DNA of 64,000 nt from Paenibacillus ferrarius. GTDB lineage: Bacteria; Bacillota; Bacilli; Paenibacillales; NBRC-103111. The notes under the pieces are model-generated. The model worked only from the letters and a program-made list of their open reading frames with translations, was not told the origin of the DNA and searched no databases. Location: contig NZ_MBTG01000006.1 of assembly GCF_002027705.1 (NCBI RefSeq), positions 62,001-126,000 on the forward strand, read 5' to 3'. A program made the translations under genes and the position numbers. Shown here in pieces: positions 28,801 to 36,215 of the stretch. Numbering within the stretch: the first letter of the stretch is position 1; every line of letters starts with the position of its first letter.

Positions 28801-29423
28801 TACAAACGAATGCAGTAACCATCTCCGTTGCGAAGCCACTGTCTGTCGGAGCGCCAGGTAGTCCTGTTTTATCCGATAACAATGGGCAATCAGGCATCAA
28901 AGACGGCAACTACACAGTAACGATGAACATGTGGTGGGGCAACAACGGCTCCATTTTCAAACTCTACGAGAACGGCGTACTCATTAGCACACAAGCTTTG
29001 ACAGACGTTTCTCCTGCGGCGCAAGTAGCTAAAGTGGATGTGAAGGGTAAAGGAAACGGCACTTATACGTATACAAGTGAACTTATCAATTCTTTCGGAA
29101 CAACAAAAAGCAGTCCGCTGGTAGTGACCATCACGGAAGCTTCCCCAGGCAAACCGGTATTGTCCCAAGATAATTGGGATGGGGACGGCAACTACAAAGT
29201 AACCATGAACATGTGGTGGGGAACGAACGCGACAGAGTATCGTTTGTACGAAAACGGTGTCCTCGTGGATACGAAGACCCTAAAAGCAGCTTCACCTAAC
29301 GCACAAAGCGCTGTAACGACGATTACCGGCAAAGCCATTGGCGTGTACGAGTACCGCAGCGAATTGGTCAGTGCGGGCGGCGTTACCTCGAGTGACAAGT
29401 TGACGGTTAACGTAACGAAGTAA
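25854..29423 (+). CDS. Large secreted multidomain protein with DUF4350/GATase-like, OB-fold, Big_2 and chitinase-A-N-like domains
   Basis: A 1189-residue secreted protein with a signal peptide (about residues 1-38) and an AAGGAGG ribosome site. Domains in order: a ThuA/DUF4350-type glutamine-amidotransferase-like region (about 50-345, KVLFDNTHEQ to MVNWLSK); an unassigned beta region (about 380-525); an OB-fold like those near secreted nucleases (about 540-690, VTVEGVVTTEPG); two TAP-type chitobiase/OmpL47-like domains (about 715-900); a Big_2 immunoglobulin-like domain (about 905-1010); and two tandem domains resembling the chitinase A N-terminal fold, each with VTMNMWWG (about 1020-1189). 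There is no SLH or LPXTG anchor, so it may be released. No clear catalytic residues identify an enzyme. Confidence 0.8.
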   Translation: MSRLARWKAKLVKSALALTVALPLQVLVTSPLQVVMAEGPSDPAPFIEAKVVNENAGKKVLFDNTHEQTAGAADWVIDGGFSDFANALANNGYYVKELRKTTPITLSDLSGYDVFVVAESNVPYKTSEQAALAQYVQGGGSIFFIADHYNADRNKNRWDGSEVFNGYRRGAWTNPAKGMSAEESASSAMQDVASSDWLATQFGLRFRYNALGDIDANQIVAPEQAFGITTGVSKVAMHAGSTLAIIDPTKAKGIVYLPQTNAAWANAVDQGVYNGGGIAEGPYVAVAKAGAGKAGFIGDSSPVEDATPKYLREDTGAKKTTYDGFKEVNDGTLLVNMVNWLSKKESYTSLTEVSGLQLDQPTALLPFEAPAASTEPQPEPWAAPEAGYKWYDRSTFKPGSYGGPTATASAAYSFVHQATLPNAQDFQIRVVIDNLPAATTVTGYSAGIYLVTGGAQVAMIQNADGTWPAAYGYSSTFSLTSDINGHAYKDLNVRIKQGTAAAANLRLRQNSTNLKTEGVTIANVPAEPLPEEQNPIPAKIAISDARGKSAGTLVTVEGVVTTEPGAFGGQAFYLQDATGGIYVFQNLSGFHLGDTVKVTAPTALYNTELELTDPVAIAKTGVSEVPAAAVVAAVGADNQGQLVELDNVTISNIISATPAGSFEFDAANGTASTHVRVDTRTGLSQSTFPYQAGQTVNIKGVAAIFKGVYQLKPRGLSDFSAQADTTAPVTTAALSSTANAQGWFKDDVTVTLSAVDNQAGAITTNYNINSGASTVYTSPFVVQTEGLNTVGFFSTDAAGNAEAAQKLQIKLDKTAPTAVLTESGHAVGNVTNANTLKFELAASDALSGVAEQTLTLDGNAITSGQTIAAGSLAVGQHIVQYHVTDAAGNVTQASQAFNVGTGVTFSQAALSAAQTSLKPGETTATSLTGTLSNGAPADLSGAAVVYTSTNAAVAAVDAHGVVSAVANGTAQITASVTLNGKTVQTNAVTISVAKPLSVGAPGSPVLSDNNGQSGIKDGNYTVTMNMWWGNNGSIFKLYENGVLISTQALTDVSPAAQVAKVDVKGKGNGTYTYTSELINSFGTTKSSPLVVTITEASPGKPVLSQDNWDGDGNYKVTMNMWWGTNATEYRLYENGVLVDTKTLKAASPNAQSAVTTITGKAIGVYEYRSELVSAGGVTSSDKLTVNVTK

Positions 29424-29430
29424 GTACGTA

Positions 29431-29475
29431 AAGCCTCTGGCTGCTCTGAAAAGAGTGGTTAGAGGCTTTTTTGTT
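29431..29475 (+). terminator. Rho-independent terminator after the large secreted protein
   Basis: AAGCCTCT and AGAGGCTT form the base of a hairpin with an inner CTCT/AGAG stem and a T7 tail. Confidence 0.85.
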
Positions 29476-29603
29476 TTCTTTCACCAGACTATTCAGAAGC
29501 GTTTTGGATAAAAAACTTCTATTGATCCTTGTTTGACAGGTTTGAGAAGGCAATGGTAAATTTAGTGGCAGTTGCAACTAATTTTACTTTAGGTGGTGAA
29601 AGC

Positions 29604-30803
29604 ATGGAATTCCGCTGGAAACGTAATCTGTTCATTTTATGGATTGGTGTATTTTTTTGTGGGATGGCTTATACGCTTTCGATACCTTTTATTCCACTTT
29701 TTTTGCAGGAAGAGCTGGGCATTCGTAGTGATGTTGAGGCTTGGTCAGGAGTGACCTTTTCAGTTGGCTTTTTGGCAAGCGCCTTGATTGCGCCCTATTG
29801 GGGATCGTTAGCGGACAAATATGGCAGGAAGCCGATGCTGATCCGATCCGGTTTTAGCCTATGTGTGGTTTATTTCATTACTTTTTTTGTACATGATCCC
29901 TATATCTTTATTATTGTTAGAATTTTGCAGGGGCTGATGGCAGGATTTATTCCTGCTGCTATTGCTTTAGTTGGCACGAATACGCCGGATAAACAGGTAG
30001 GCTACGCTTTGAGCGTAATGTCGACGGCGACGGCAACTGGCGGTATTCTCGGTCCGTTGGTTGGCGGTTTGCTTAGCCATTGGGTTGGAACACGGGAATG
30101 CTTTGTCGTGTCTGGCTGCATCATGCTCATTTCCGCAGCGATTGCCCTCATTTGGGTGAAAGAAGTCCATGAGAAGCCTAAAGGGGCTCGGCCCAGCGTT
30201 TTAGACGATTTGAAACAAGCCGCAGGCAACAAGCAGTTGATGCGGATATTCAGCATGACGCTTATAGTGGCGACGTCTGTTATGATTTTGGAGCCGTTGC
30301 TGACGCTCTACGTGGTTGAGATTGGCGGTAGTGCCAAGGGGGCATCCCTGAGCTCAGGCATCATTTTCTCAGCCGTAGGTATAGCTACCGTCATTATGGG
30401 GTCTAGGTGGGGAATCATCGGGCAGCGAATCGGTTATGACAAAACGCTTTATATTGGATTAATAGGCGGAGGCATCGGAAATCTCCTGCAGCTAGGCACG
30501 CATAATTTAATTGTGTTTGGCATGTTGAGGTTTAGCTATGGTTTGTTTTTTGCTGCAGTCTATCCGGCATTAAATGCACTTATTGTCCAATATGCCGATA
30601 ACGAATTCCGTGGCAGAGCGATCAGCTTGAATCAAACAGCAAACCAGTTTGGCATGATGGCAGGGCCGCTGATTGGCGGGCTGCTGGGAGGATGGATCAG
30701 CATTCAATTTGTTTTTATCATAACGGGCGCAGCCCTGTTAGGGGCGGCACTAACGATGAAGTTAAACAGTCGGAGGGAAGCGAAGCAGTCGCTTTTTGGA
30801 TAG
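29604..30803 (+). CDS. MFS drug-efflux-type transporter (DHA1-like)
   Basis: A 399-residue major facilitator protein with 12 predicted helices. Motif A (GSLADKYGRKPM) sits between helices 2 and 3, and the antiporter-type motif C region GGILGPLVGG is in helix 5. This is the arrangement of DHA1 multidrug exporters. I chose the ATG at 29604 (AGGTGGTG upstream) over an in-frame start at 29529 that adds a non-homologous leader. The substrate is not predictable. It is followed 98 bases later by a second MFS gene. Confidence 0.85.
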   Translation: MEFRWKRNLFILWIGVFFCGMAYTLSIPFIPLFLQEELGIRSDVEAWSGVTFSVGFLASALIAPYWGSLADKYGRKPMLIRSGFSLCVVYFITFFVHDPYIFIIVRILQGLMAGFIPAAIALVGTNTPDKQVGYALSVMSTATATGGILGPLVGGLLSHWVGTRECFVVSGCIMLISAAIALIWVKEVHEKPKGARPSVLDDLKQAAGNKQLMRIFSMTLIVATSVMILEPLLTLYVVEIGGSAKGASLSSGIIFSAVGIATVIMGSRWGIIGQRIGYDKTLYIGLIGGGIGNLLQLGTHNLIVFGMLRFSYGLFFAAVYPALNALIVQYADNEFRGRAISLNQTANQFGMMAGPLIGGLLGGWISIQFVFIITGAALLGAALTMKLNSRREAKQSLFG

Positions 30804-30901
30804 ACGGTCCCTAACATAATCTGCTGACGCAACTTCCTCTAGACAAAACCAGCACCCAATGTTAGCTTAAATTAACTACTTAATGAAAGTTGTGATCATC
30901 T

Positions 30902-32122
30902 ATGTCCAATCCAATGGCTTCTCAAGCGAGCCTTTCTTCTAGTCGTCCGATTCGCTTGTGGATCGTGCTTGTGCTTGGTGCGCTGGCTTCCTTCGGTCCT
31001 CTCTCGTTAGACATGTATCTGCCGGCGCTGCCTGTCATCGCGAGCGATCTACATACCACAACCTCGCTGGCACAAATGAGCTTAACAGCCTGCATGATTG
31101 GCCTCTCCATTGGTCAACTGATTGCAGGATCGGTCAGTGATGTACGGGGCAGGCGCATACCGCTGCTGGTCGGGCTTGTTATTTACGCGCTTGCGTCTAT
31201 TTTTTGTATGTTTGCACCGTCGATTTGGCTTTTTCTGCTCCTGCGATTTGTTCAGGGGATGGCGGGGGCAGCAGGAATCGTTATTTCGCGCGCCATTGTA
31301 CGAGATATGTACGAAGGGGTGGAGATGACGAAGTTTTTTGCGCTGCTCATGCTCGTTAATGGGGCCGCGCCTATCCTTGCGCCTATTATAGGAGGACAAT
31401 TGCTGGAGTTCACCTCTTGGCGTGGGGTTTTCCTTGTGCTGAGCTTAATTGGCGTGGTGATGTTCTTTGCGGTTGTGCTTGGGCTAAAAGAAACCCATCT
31501 GCCGGAGCGCCGCTCGAAAGGCGGGCTATCCAACACATTGCGAACGTTTCGCGGCTTGTTGACCGACCGTTTGTTCATGGGCTACGCGCTAACGCAAGGG
31601 CTCGTTTTTGCCGGCATGTTTGCCTATATTTCGGGCTCGCCGTTTGTTTTGCAAGAAATTTTTGGAGTTTCTCCGCAAATGTTCAGCTTGTGCTTCGCGA
31701 TCAACGGCATCGGTGTAATCATCGCTGGGCAAGTGACGGGAAGGCTCGCAGGCAAAATAAGCGATGAACGATTGCTGGCGAGTGGGCTTGTAATGGCGGC
31801 ATTTGGCGGCATCTTATTGCTTATCGCGACCCTTGCGGGTGCTGGGCTTTATGTCATTTTGACAGCCTTTTTCTTCATCGTTTCCAGTGTGGGTCCAGTA
31901 TCCGTGGCAACCTCTTCTCTAGCACTCCAGAGCCAAGGGAAGACGGCAGGCAGCGCGGCAGCGTTGTTGGGCTTGCTCTCATTTATCATAGGAGGCATCA
32001 TTGCCCCGCTTGTTGGTATTGGGGGAAGCCAGACCGCGGTTCCACTCGGCATTATCATTGCTGTGATGGAAGTGGGAGCGATCCTTTGCTTTGTTGTGCT
32101 AACCCGTACCAGAAGGCCATAG
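30902..32122 (+). CDS. MFS transporter, Bcr/CflA subfamily
   Basis: A 406-residue, 12-helix transporter. LGALASFGPLSLDMYLPALP in helix 1 and GSVSDVRGRRIPLL (motif A) are hallmarks of the Bcr/CflA drug-resistance subfamily, which exports bicyclomycin, chloramphenicol and similar compounds in known members. The ATG at 30902 has only a weak ribosome site, suggesting low translation. No repressor gene is adjacent. Actual substrate unknown. Confidence 0.9.
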   Translation: MSNPMASQASLSSSRPIRLWIVLVLGALASFGPLSLDMYLPALPVIASDLHTTTSLAQMSLTACMIGLSIGQLIAGSVSDVRGRRIPLLVGLVIYALASIFCMFAPSIWLFLLLRFVQGMAGAAGIVISRAIVRDMYEGVEMTKFFALLMLVNGAAPILAPIIGGQLLEFTSWRGVFLVLSLIGVVMFFAVVLGLKETHLPERRSKGGLSNTLRTFRGLLTDRLFMGYALTQGLVFAGMFAYISGSPFVLQEIFGVSPQMFSLCFAINGIGVIIAGQVTGRLAGKISDERLLASGLVMAAFGGILLLIATLAGAGLYVILTAFFFIVSSVGPVSVATSSLALQSQGKTAGSAAALLGLLSFIIGGIIAPLVGIGGSQTAVPLGIIIAVMEVGAILCFVVLTRTRRP

Positions 32123-32232
32123 CGCAGTCCCTCAACTTTTTCTCATGAAGCGAAACGAGTTCTAATTTTCTTCACAATTAGCCTTTATACTGAAGAAAAT
32201 ACGACCAATTCATGAAAAAGGTGGAGTAAAAG

Positions 32233-33039
32233 ATGAAGCAAATTCACAAGAAAGTACTGATTGGTACGCTCTCAGCAGCATTGCTATTAGGCGGCGGCTT
32301 CGTGCTTCAGCATAATCAAGTCTTCGCTGACGAGACGGCCAAAGCGACACCTGCGGCTCAGAAGGAAACATTCAAGGATCGAAATCATAAAGGCTTTGAA
32401 GGACACGGACCTGTTAAAGGCGGCTTTGAGTTCGGAAAAGGATCGCAAGATTACGCGGCAATTCTCGGAATCGACCCGTCTGTTCTGAAAGAAGAGATCA
32501 AACAAGGTAAAACGCTGGCTCAAATTGCACTCGACAAAGCCAATCTGACAGAGGAAGCTCTCCTTGGTAAATTAACGGAAGCTGAGACGAAGAAGATTGA
32601 CGACGCTTTAAGCGCGGGTAAAATAAAGCAAGAACAGGCCGACAAACTCAAGTCGGGTCTGGCGGAGCGTTTGAAAAAAGTTGTCGAGGCTAAGCCGAAG
32701 ACAATGAACTTCAAAGGAGCGCCTAGTCCAGGACAACGCCCAGGCGGTATGCCAGGAGGAATTTGGGGCAATCCGCAAGAAATTGCCAAAGTGCTGGGAA
32801 TCACCGCAGAAGAGTTGAATTCGGAGCGCAAAGCCGGCAAGTCACTTGCCGAAATTGCTCAAGCCAAAGGCATAACGGAAGATGAGCTTATCGCCAAGCT
32901 GAAAGACAGCTTAACGGATGAACTTAAAAGCTTCGTCGAACGCAAAGGCGGAGAGCATCCAAGCGCCCCGCCCCGTCATGACGGACCGAAACATGTTGGA
33001 AAGTCTGATGTAGCATCAGCTCCAACCGACAAGAAATAA
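32233..33039 (+). CDS. Secreted protein with two repeated helical modules
   Basis: A 268-residue exported protein with a signal peptide (about residues 1-33, ending VFADE). It carries two related ~50-residue modules with the pattern LGI-x-L-x-G-K(T/S)LA-IA-x-L-x-KL: YAAILGIDPSVLKEEIKQG at about 77 and IAKVLGITAEELNSERKAG at about 185. A Gly/Pro-rich linker joins them and a His/Pro/Lys-rich tail follows. GGTGGAG precedes the ATG. The LGI...GKSLAEIA repeat occurs in many uncharacterised secreted bacterial proteins. Function unknown. Confidence 0.75.
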   Translation: MKQIHKKVLIGTLSAALLLGGGFVLQHNQVFADETAKATPAAQKETFKDRNHKGFEGHGPVKGGFEFGKGSQDYAAILGIDPSVLKEEIKQGKTLAQIALDKANLTEEALLGKLTEAETKKIDDALSAGKIKQEQADKLKSGLAERLKKVVEAKPKTMNFKGAPSPGQRPGGMPGGIWGNPQEIAKVLGITAEELNSERKAGKSLAEIAQAKGITEDELIAKLKDSLTDELKSFVERKGGEHPSAPPRHDGPKHVGKSDVASAPTDKK

Positions 33040-33043
33040 CTAC

Positions 33044-33092
33044 AAAAGGCTGCTCCTCTGATCGAAAGATCGAGAGGGGCGCCTTTTTTTCT
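33044..33092 (+). terminator. Strong rho-independent terminator
   Basis: A long stem with arms AAAAGGCTGCTCCTCTGATC and its near-complement around a GAAA tetraloop, followed by T7. It separates the secreted protein gene from the convergent alkA. Confidence 0.9.
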
Positions 33093-33167
33093 TTGAGCAG
33101 CTGAATGGGCGATGGCTTCAAAACGCAAACGACGCCAACGATTCCTATTGCCTGATCGGATCGCCAC

Positions 33168-34118
33168 TTAATACAACACACGCCACAAATAAAAAGTGGC
33201 ATAAGCCTCCCACCCACTCCACCCTTCAGCAAGCTCTTGAATATGGGAGAGAGAAGGCTTCTGCTCCAAGCCAAGCACATGCTTGAGTGCGTTGTGCAAG
33301 CCCACATCAGCGAGTGGGAACGCCGCGGGGTTCCGCAAGCAGCGCATCAAGACGTAATTGGCTGTCCAGGGGCCAATGCCGCGAATGTGCAGCAGCTCTT
33401 TTTCCATTTCGGCAAAATCCTCTTTCCTAAAGAGCGCCTCTTTGGACAAAAACCCTTCCGCCATCAGCTTGGCAACACCGATCAAATACTCCGCCTTTTT
33501 CCCTGTGAATTGTAAAACGGTCAAAGCATCGGGTGTCAGCTCAGCAATCCGCTGCGGCGTAGGGAACGCCCAATAGGTTCGCCCCTCCCAATCGAATCGG
33601 GTGCCGAACGTTTCCACAAGACGCCTTTTGAGCGTATAGGCAAAAGTCAGATTGATCTGCTGTCCGATAATGCCCCAGCTCATCGCCTCGAACAGATCGG
33701 GAATCCCCATCAGTCGCAATCCATAGAAATCTTGCGTAACCTGACTCAAAATGGGATCACCCTTGGCTAAAGCGTAAAATGGCGCAAGATTTGTCCCCAG
33801 ATCAAACCATTCCCACACATACCGCGCGACTTCCGCGCGCAATGCAGGGGTTACCATGGCTTGCTGATGCGTCAGCAAACGAATATGCAGAAGACGGTTG
33901 TCCTCACTGTTGACAGCGGTTAGCACAGAGTTATCCCCAATCCGGATAAGCTTGAAAATCTCCGAGTTATCCACATGGAAAAGACATTCATTGGTGGAGC
34001 GGGATAAATAACCGATATTCTGTTCATATCGAAAAGGCTCGGGGATTGGCAGCGTAAGCGTGCTCGTCAAATCGCACCATTGGAGGATGGAAGGGTTAAA
34101 AGGTTGATACGGCTGCAT
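33168..34118 (-). CDS. alkA: DNA-3-methyladenine glycosylase II (AlkA)
   Basis: A 316-residue base-excision repair glycosylase. An N-terminal AlkA_N-like beta domain (about 1-120) is followed by the helix-hairpin-helix GPD domain. The hairpin LLHIRGIGPWTANYVLMR precedes the catalytic Asp at about residue 271 in LADVGLHNAL. It removes alkylated purines from DNA. It is divergent from adaA at 34276, and the whole 33168-35507 block is dedicated to alkylation damage. Confidence 0.93.
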   Translation of the reverse strand: MQPYQPFNPSILQWCDLTSTLTLPIPEPFRYEQNIGYLSRSTNECLFHVDNSEIFKLIRIGDNSVLTAVNSEDNRLLHIRLLTHQQAMVTPALRAEVARYVWEWFDLGTNLAPFYALAKGDPILSQVTQDFYGLRLMGIPDLFEAMSWGIIGQQINLTFAYTLKRRLVETFGTRFDWEGRTYWAFPTPQRIAELTPDALTVLQFTGKKAEYLIGVAKLMAEGFLSKEALFRKEDFAEMEKELLHIRGIGPWTANYVLMRCLRNPAAFPLADVGLHNALKHVLGLEQKPSLSHIQELAEGWSGWEAYATFYLWRVLY

Positions 34119-34275
34119 GGTTAGTTCTCCTTTGCCTGATTAAGTTTCTTCTTCTATTATCGTGGAAAGTGGCTTTTGTAATCTTGCTTTCTCATCTTCA
34201 CACCCTTACAACGCCAGCTGGGTTTGGGTATACTGTGTGTAGAGGACGAGGAATTCTGAGAGGAGTGAAAGGCTG

Positions 34276-34818
34276 ATGCACGAACGGTTTTGGCAAGCAA
34301 TTGTGACGAATGATGCGGCCTATGACGGCACGTTTTATTATGCAGTGATGACAACCGGGATCTTCTGCAGACCTTCTTGCAAATCGAGACCGCCGAAGCG
34401 AGAGAACGTTCGGATTTTCATAGATCGCCAAGGAGCTATGGCCGAAAATTATCGTCCCTGCAAAAGATGCAGGCCAGACGGAGCCAGGCTGCCGGATGAA
34501 GAATGGGTGATGCTGATGAAGACCCATATCGAAGAACGATATGCCGAGCCGCTGACGCTCACCATCTTGGCAGACCACTTCTATGCTAGTGTGTATCACT
34601 TGCAGAGAACTTTCAAACGTGTGCTGGGCGTTACGCCACTCATATATCTTCAGCAAGTACGGATCGAGGCGGCTAAGCGGCTTTTGCATGAAACGGATCA
34701 AGCGGTGAGCGCGATTGGCGTTCAGGTGGGGATGCCGAATGCGGCACATTTTGCCACACTGTTTCAGAAAAAGACCGGTTTAACGCCAACGGAATTCCGT
34801 CAATCTATCTTCACCTAA
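34276..34818 (+). CDS. adaA: AdaA: methylphosphotriester methyltransferase and transcriptional activator
   Basis: A 180-residue adaptive-response regulator. Four zinc cysteines, Cys31 and Cys35 (FCRPSC) and Cys62 and Cys65 (PCKRC), form the Ada N-terminal domain; one takes a methyl group from DNA phosphotriesters and switches the protein on. An AraC-type helix-turn-helix domain occupies about 80-178. The length matches Bacillus AdaA, with the methylguanine transferase encoded separately downstream as in Bacillus. The TAA stop is the first unit of a hexamer array running to the next gene. AGAGGAGTG precedes the ATG. It probably activates ogt and alkA; no operator was identified. Confidence 0.95.
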   Translation: MHERFWQAIVTNDAAYDGTFYYAVMTTGIFCRPSCKSRPPKRENVRIFIDRQGAMAENYRPCKRCRPDGARLPDEEWVMLMKTHIEERYAEPLTLTILADHFYASVYHLQRTFKRVLGVTPLIYLQQVRIEAAKRLLHETDQAVSAIGVQVGMPNAAHFATLFQKKTGLTPTEFRQSIFT

Positions 34819-34928
34819 CCATAACCATAACCGTAACCGTAACCGTAACCGTAACCGTAACCGTAACCGTAACCGTAACCGTAACCGTAACCATAACCAT
34901 AACCATAACCATAACCATAACCATAACC
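34814..34928. repeat. Hexamer microsatellite (CCRTAA)n between adaA and ogt
   Basis: About 19 tandem hexamers: CCATAA units at each end and about 10 CCGTAA units in the middle. It fills the whole adaA-ogt gap except the ribosome site of ogt. The adaA stop codon is inside the first unit. Confidence 0.95.
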
Positions 34929-34940
34929 GAGGAGGGTTCG

Positions 34941-35507
34941 ATGATGCAAACAGAACAGAAGAAACTGATCCATTGGGGGATTGTACGTATTAGTGAGAGC
35001 CATTTCATCCTTGCAGCAACGGATCGAGGTCTGTGCTATCTGCAATTTCATGAGAGTGATGCGGAGCCTCCTATTCATTGGGGGCGCAAGCAATTCCCCG
35101 AGTATAACTGGATAGAAGACAAGGAGAGTGTTCTCGAGCCTTACCTTGTTCAAATTGAGGAGTACTTGAGAGGACTACGTACCGAGTTTACACTCCCTTT
35201 GGACTTGCGCGGGACCGAATTTCAGCAAGGGGTGTGGCGTGCACTAAACGAGATTCCGCATGGGGTGACGCATAGCTATTCGGAAATCGCGCAGGCGCTG
35301 AATAAACCAAGCGCGGTCAGAGCAGTAGGCACAGCAATTGGCGCTAACCCGATACTCGTCGTGGTGCCATGCCACCGGGTAGTAGGGAAGAATGGCGCGC
35401 TTACCGGCTACCGGGGCGGATTGGTGAATAAGGAGAAGCTGTTGGAGTTGGAGGGAGCACGGATAGGGAAAGGTATATCAGAGGTAGCGAATGTGATGGG
35501 CTCGTAA
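34941..35507 (+). CDS. ogt: O6-methylguanine-DNA methyltransferase (AdaB/Ogt)
   Basis: A 188-residue suicide methyltransferase. The acceptor Cys144 is in VPCHRVVGKNG, with the preceding helix-turn-helix-like recognition segment (GVTHSYSEIAQAL) and the Asn-hinge region TAIGANP. It removes O6-alkyl groups from guanine. GAGGAGGG lies eight bases before the ATG at 34941. Co-directional with adaA across a hexamer repeat, so co-transcription is likely. Length is normal for the family. Confidence 0.95.
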   Translation: MMQTEQKKLIHWGIVRISESHFILAATDRGLCYLQFHESDAEPPIHWGRKQFPEYNWIEDKESVLEPYLVQIEEYLRGLRTEFTLPLDLRGTEFQQGVWRALNEIPHGVTHSYSEIAQALNKPSAVRAVGTAIGANPILVVVPCHRVVGKNGALTGYRGGLVNKEKLLELEGARIGKGISEVANVMGS

Positions 35508-35531
35508 CAGGTCAGCGATTTGCGCATAATT

Positions 35532-35710
35532 CCTGCGATTGTGCAGGCTTTTGGGCTTGGTTCTGCCAAAAATCAAAGAATTCCTGCGATTGTGCAGGCT
35601 TTTTAAGTGTTTTCTTGATTCCAAGATGAAAATGCCAAAAAAGCCTGCATAATCGCAGGCCTTTCCCTTTTTTCACACCATCACGTTGAAAAAGCCTGCA
35701 CATTTGCAGG
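35532..35710. repeat. Four-hairpin intergenic element, copy B
   Basis: Four intact CCTGC-N6-GCAGG hairpins start at 35532, 35583, 35644 and 35695 (spacings 51, 61, 51). Loops are GATTGT, GATTGT, ATAATC and ACATTT. Units 1 and 2 read AATTCCTGC...GCAGGCTTTT, while units 3 and 4 have the inverse flanks (AAAAGCCTGC), so the element is symmetric about its centre. It lies just after ogt. This is the best-preserved copy in the window. Confidence 0.9.
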
Positions 35711-35799
35711 CTTTTCAGAGTTGGTTAGCCATATGGGCAGCTTATCCTTAATGATATCCACCCTTGGTGGTCCAAACTCTAGATCTTTCCCATCCAAAA

Positions 35800-35973
35800 G
35801 GAACTAAGATCCGCTATATGAGCCAAAACGTGTATTTTCATATCCAGAAGGAACTACGGTCCGCTATTTCGCCGTATTTGCACTAAATCGCACAATTTGG
35901 ACGAAATAGCGTACCTCAGTTCCCTTTCATCGAAATAATGCGTTATTTTCGGCAATTAGAGGATCATAGTTCC
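35800..35973. repeat. Four-motif 50-bp-phased palindromic element, copy 1
   Basis: Two forward motifs (GGAACTANGRTCCGCTATWT type) start at 35800 and 35850. Two inverted motifs end in AGTTCC at 35923 and 35973. Spacings are 50, 53 and 50 bp, total 174 bp. The second inverted motif is degraded. The same layout is seen at 58143. No coding potential. Confidence 0.85.
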
Positions 35974-36049
35974 GTTTGGTGGAGGGGACATGCTGATGTG
36001 CGGGATGTGGATGAGGTATGCTAGTGGAGCTATGAGATGACGAGTTGAG

Positions 36050-36206
36050 GAATAGGTAGGTACGTAGTAGGTAGGTTAGGTAGAAAGTAGAAAGTAAAAG
36101 TAGTGAGTAGAAGAGGAAGAGTAAGAGTAAGTAGTAAGTAGTAAGTAGTAAGTAGTAAGTAGTAAGTAGTAAGAGTAAGAGTAAGAGTAAGAGTAAGAGT
36201 AAGAGG
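36050..36206. repeat. Mixed heptamer/hexamer microsatellite before the radical SAM gene
   Basis: Degenerate GTAGGT/GAAAGTA repeats pass into about six GTAAGTA heptamers and then about seven AGTAAG hexamers. They end 10 bases before the GTG start at 36216, so the array occupies the likely promoter and 5' untranslated region. Confidence 0.9.
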
Positions 36207-36215
36207 GGGCAGCTA

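Noticed and set aside
34815..35153. Minus-strand open frame with a long Gly-Tyr repeat across the adaA-ogt gap
   Set aside because: It is the reading of the hexamer microsatellite and lies antisense to two solid repair genes, with no ribosome site.
35532..35710. Hairpin arrays as ordinary rho-independent terminators
   Set aside because: Single units do have A/T tracts on both sides, but four units at fixed spacing in four places, including one upstream of a gene (11349), is not explained by termination alone.
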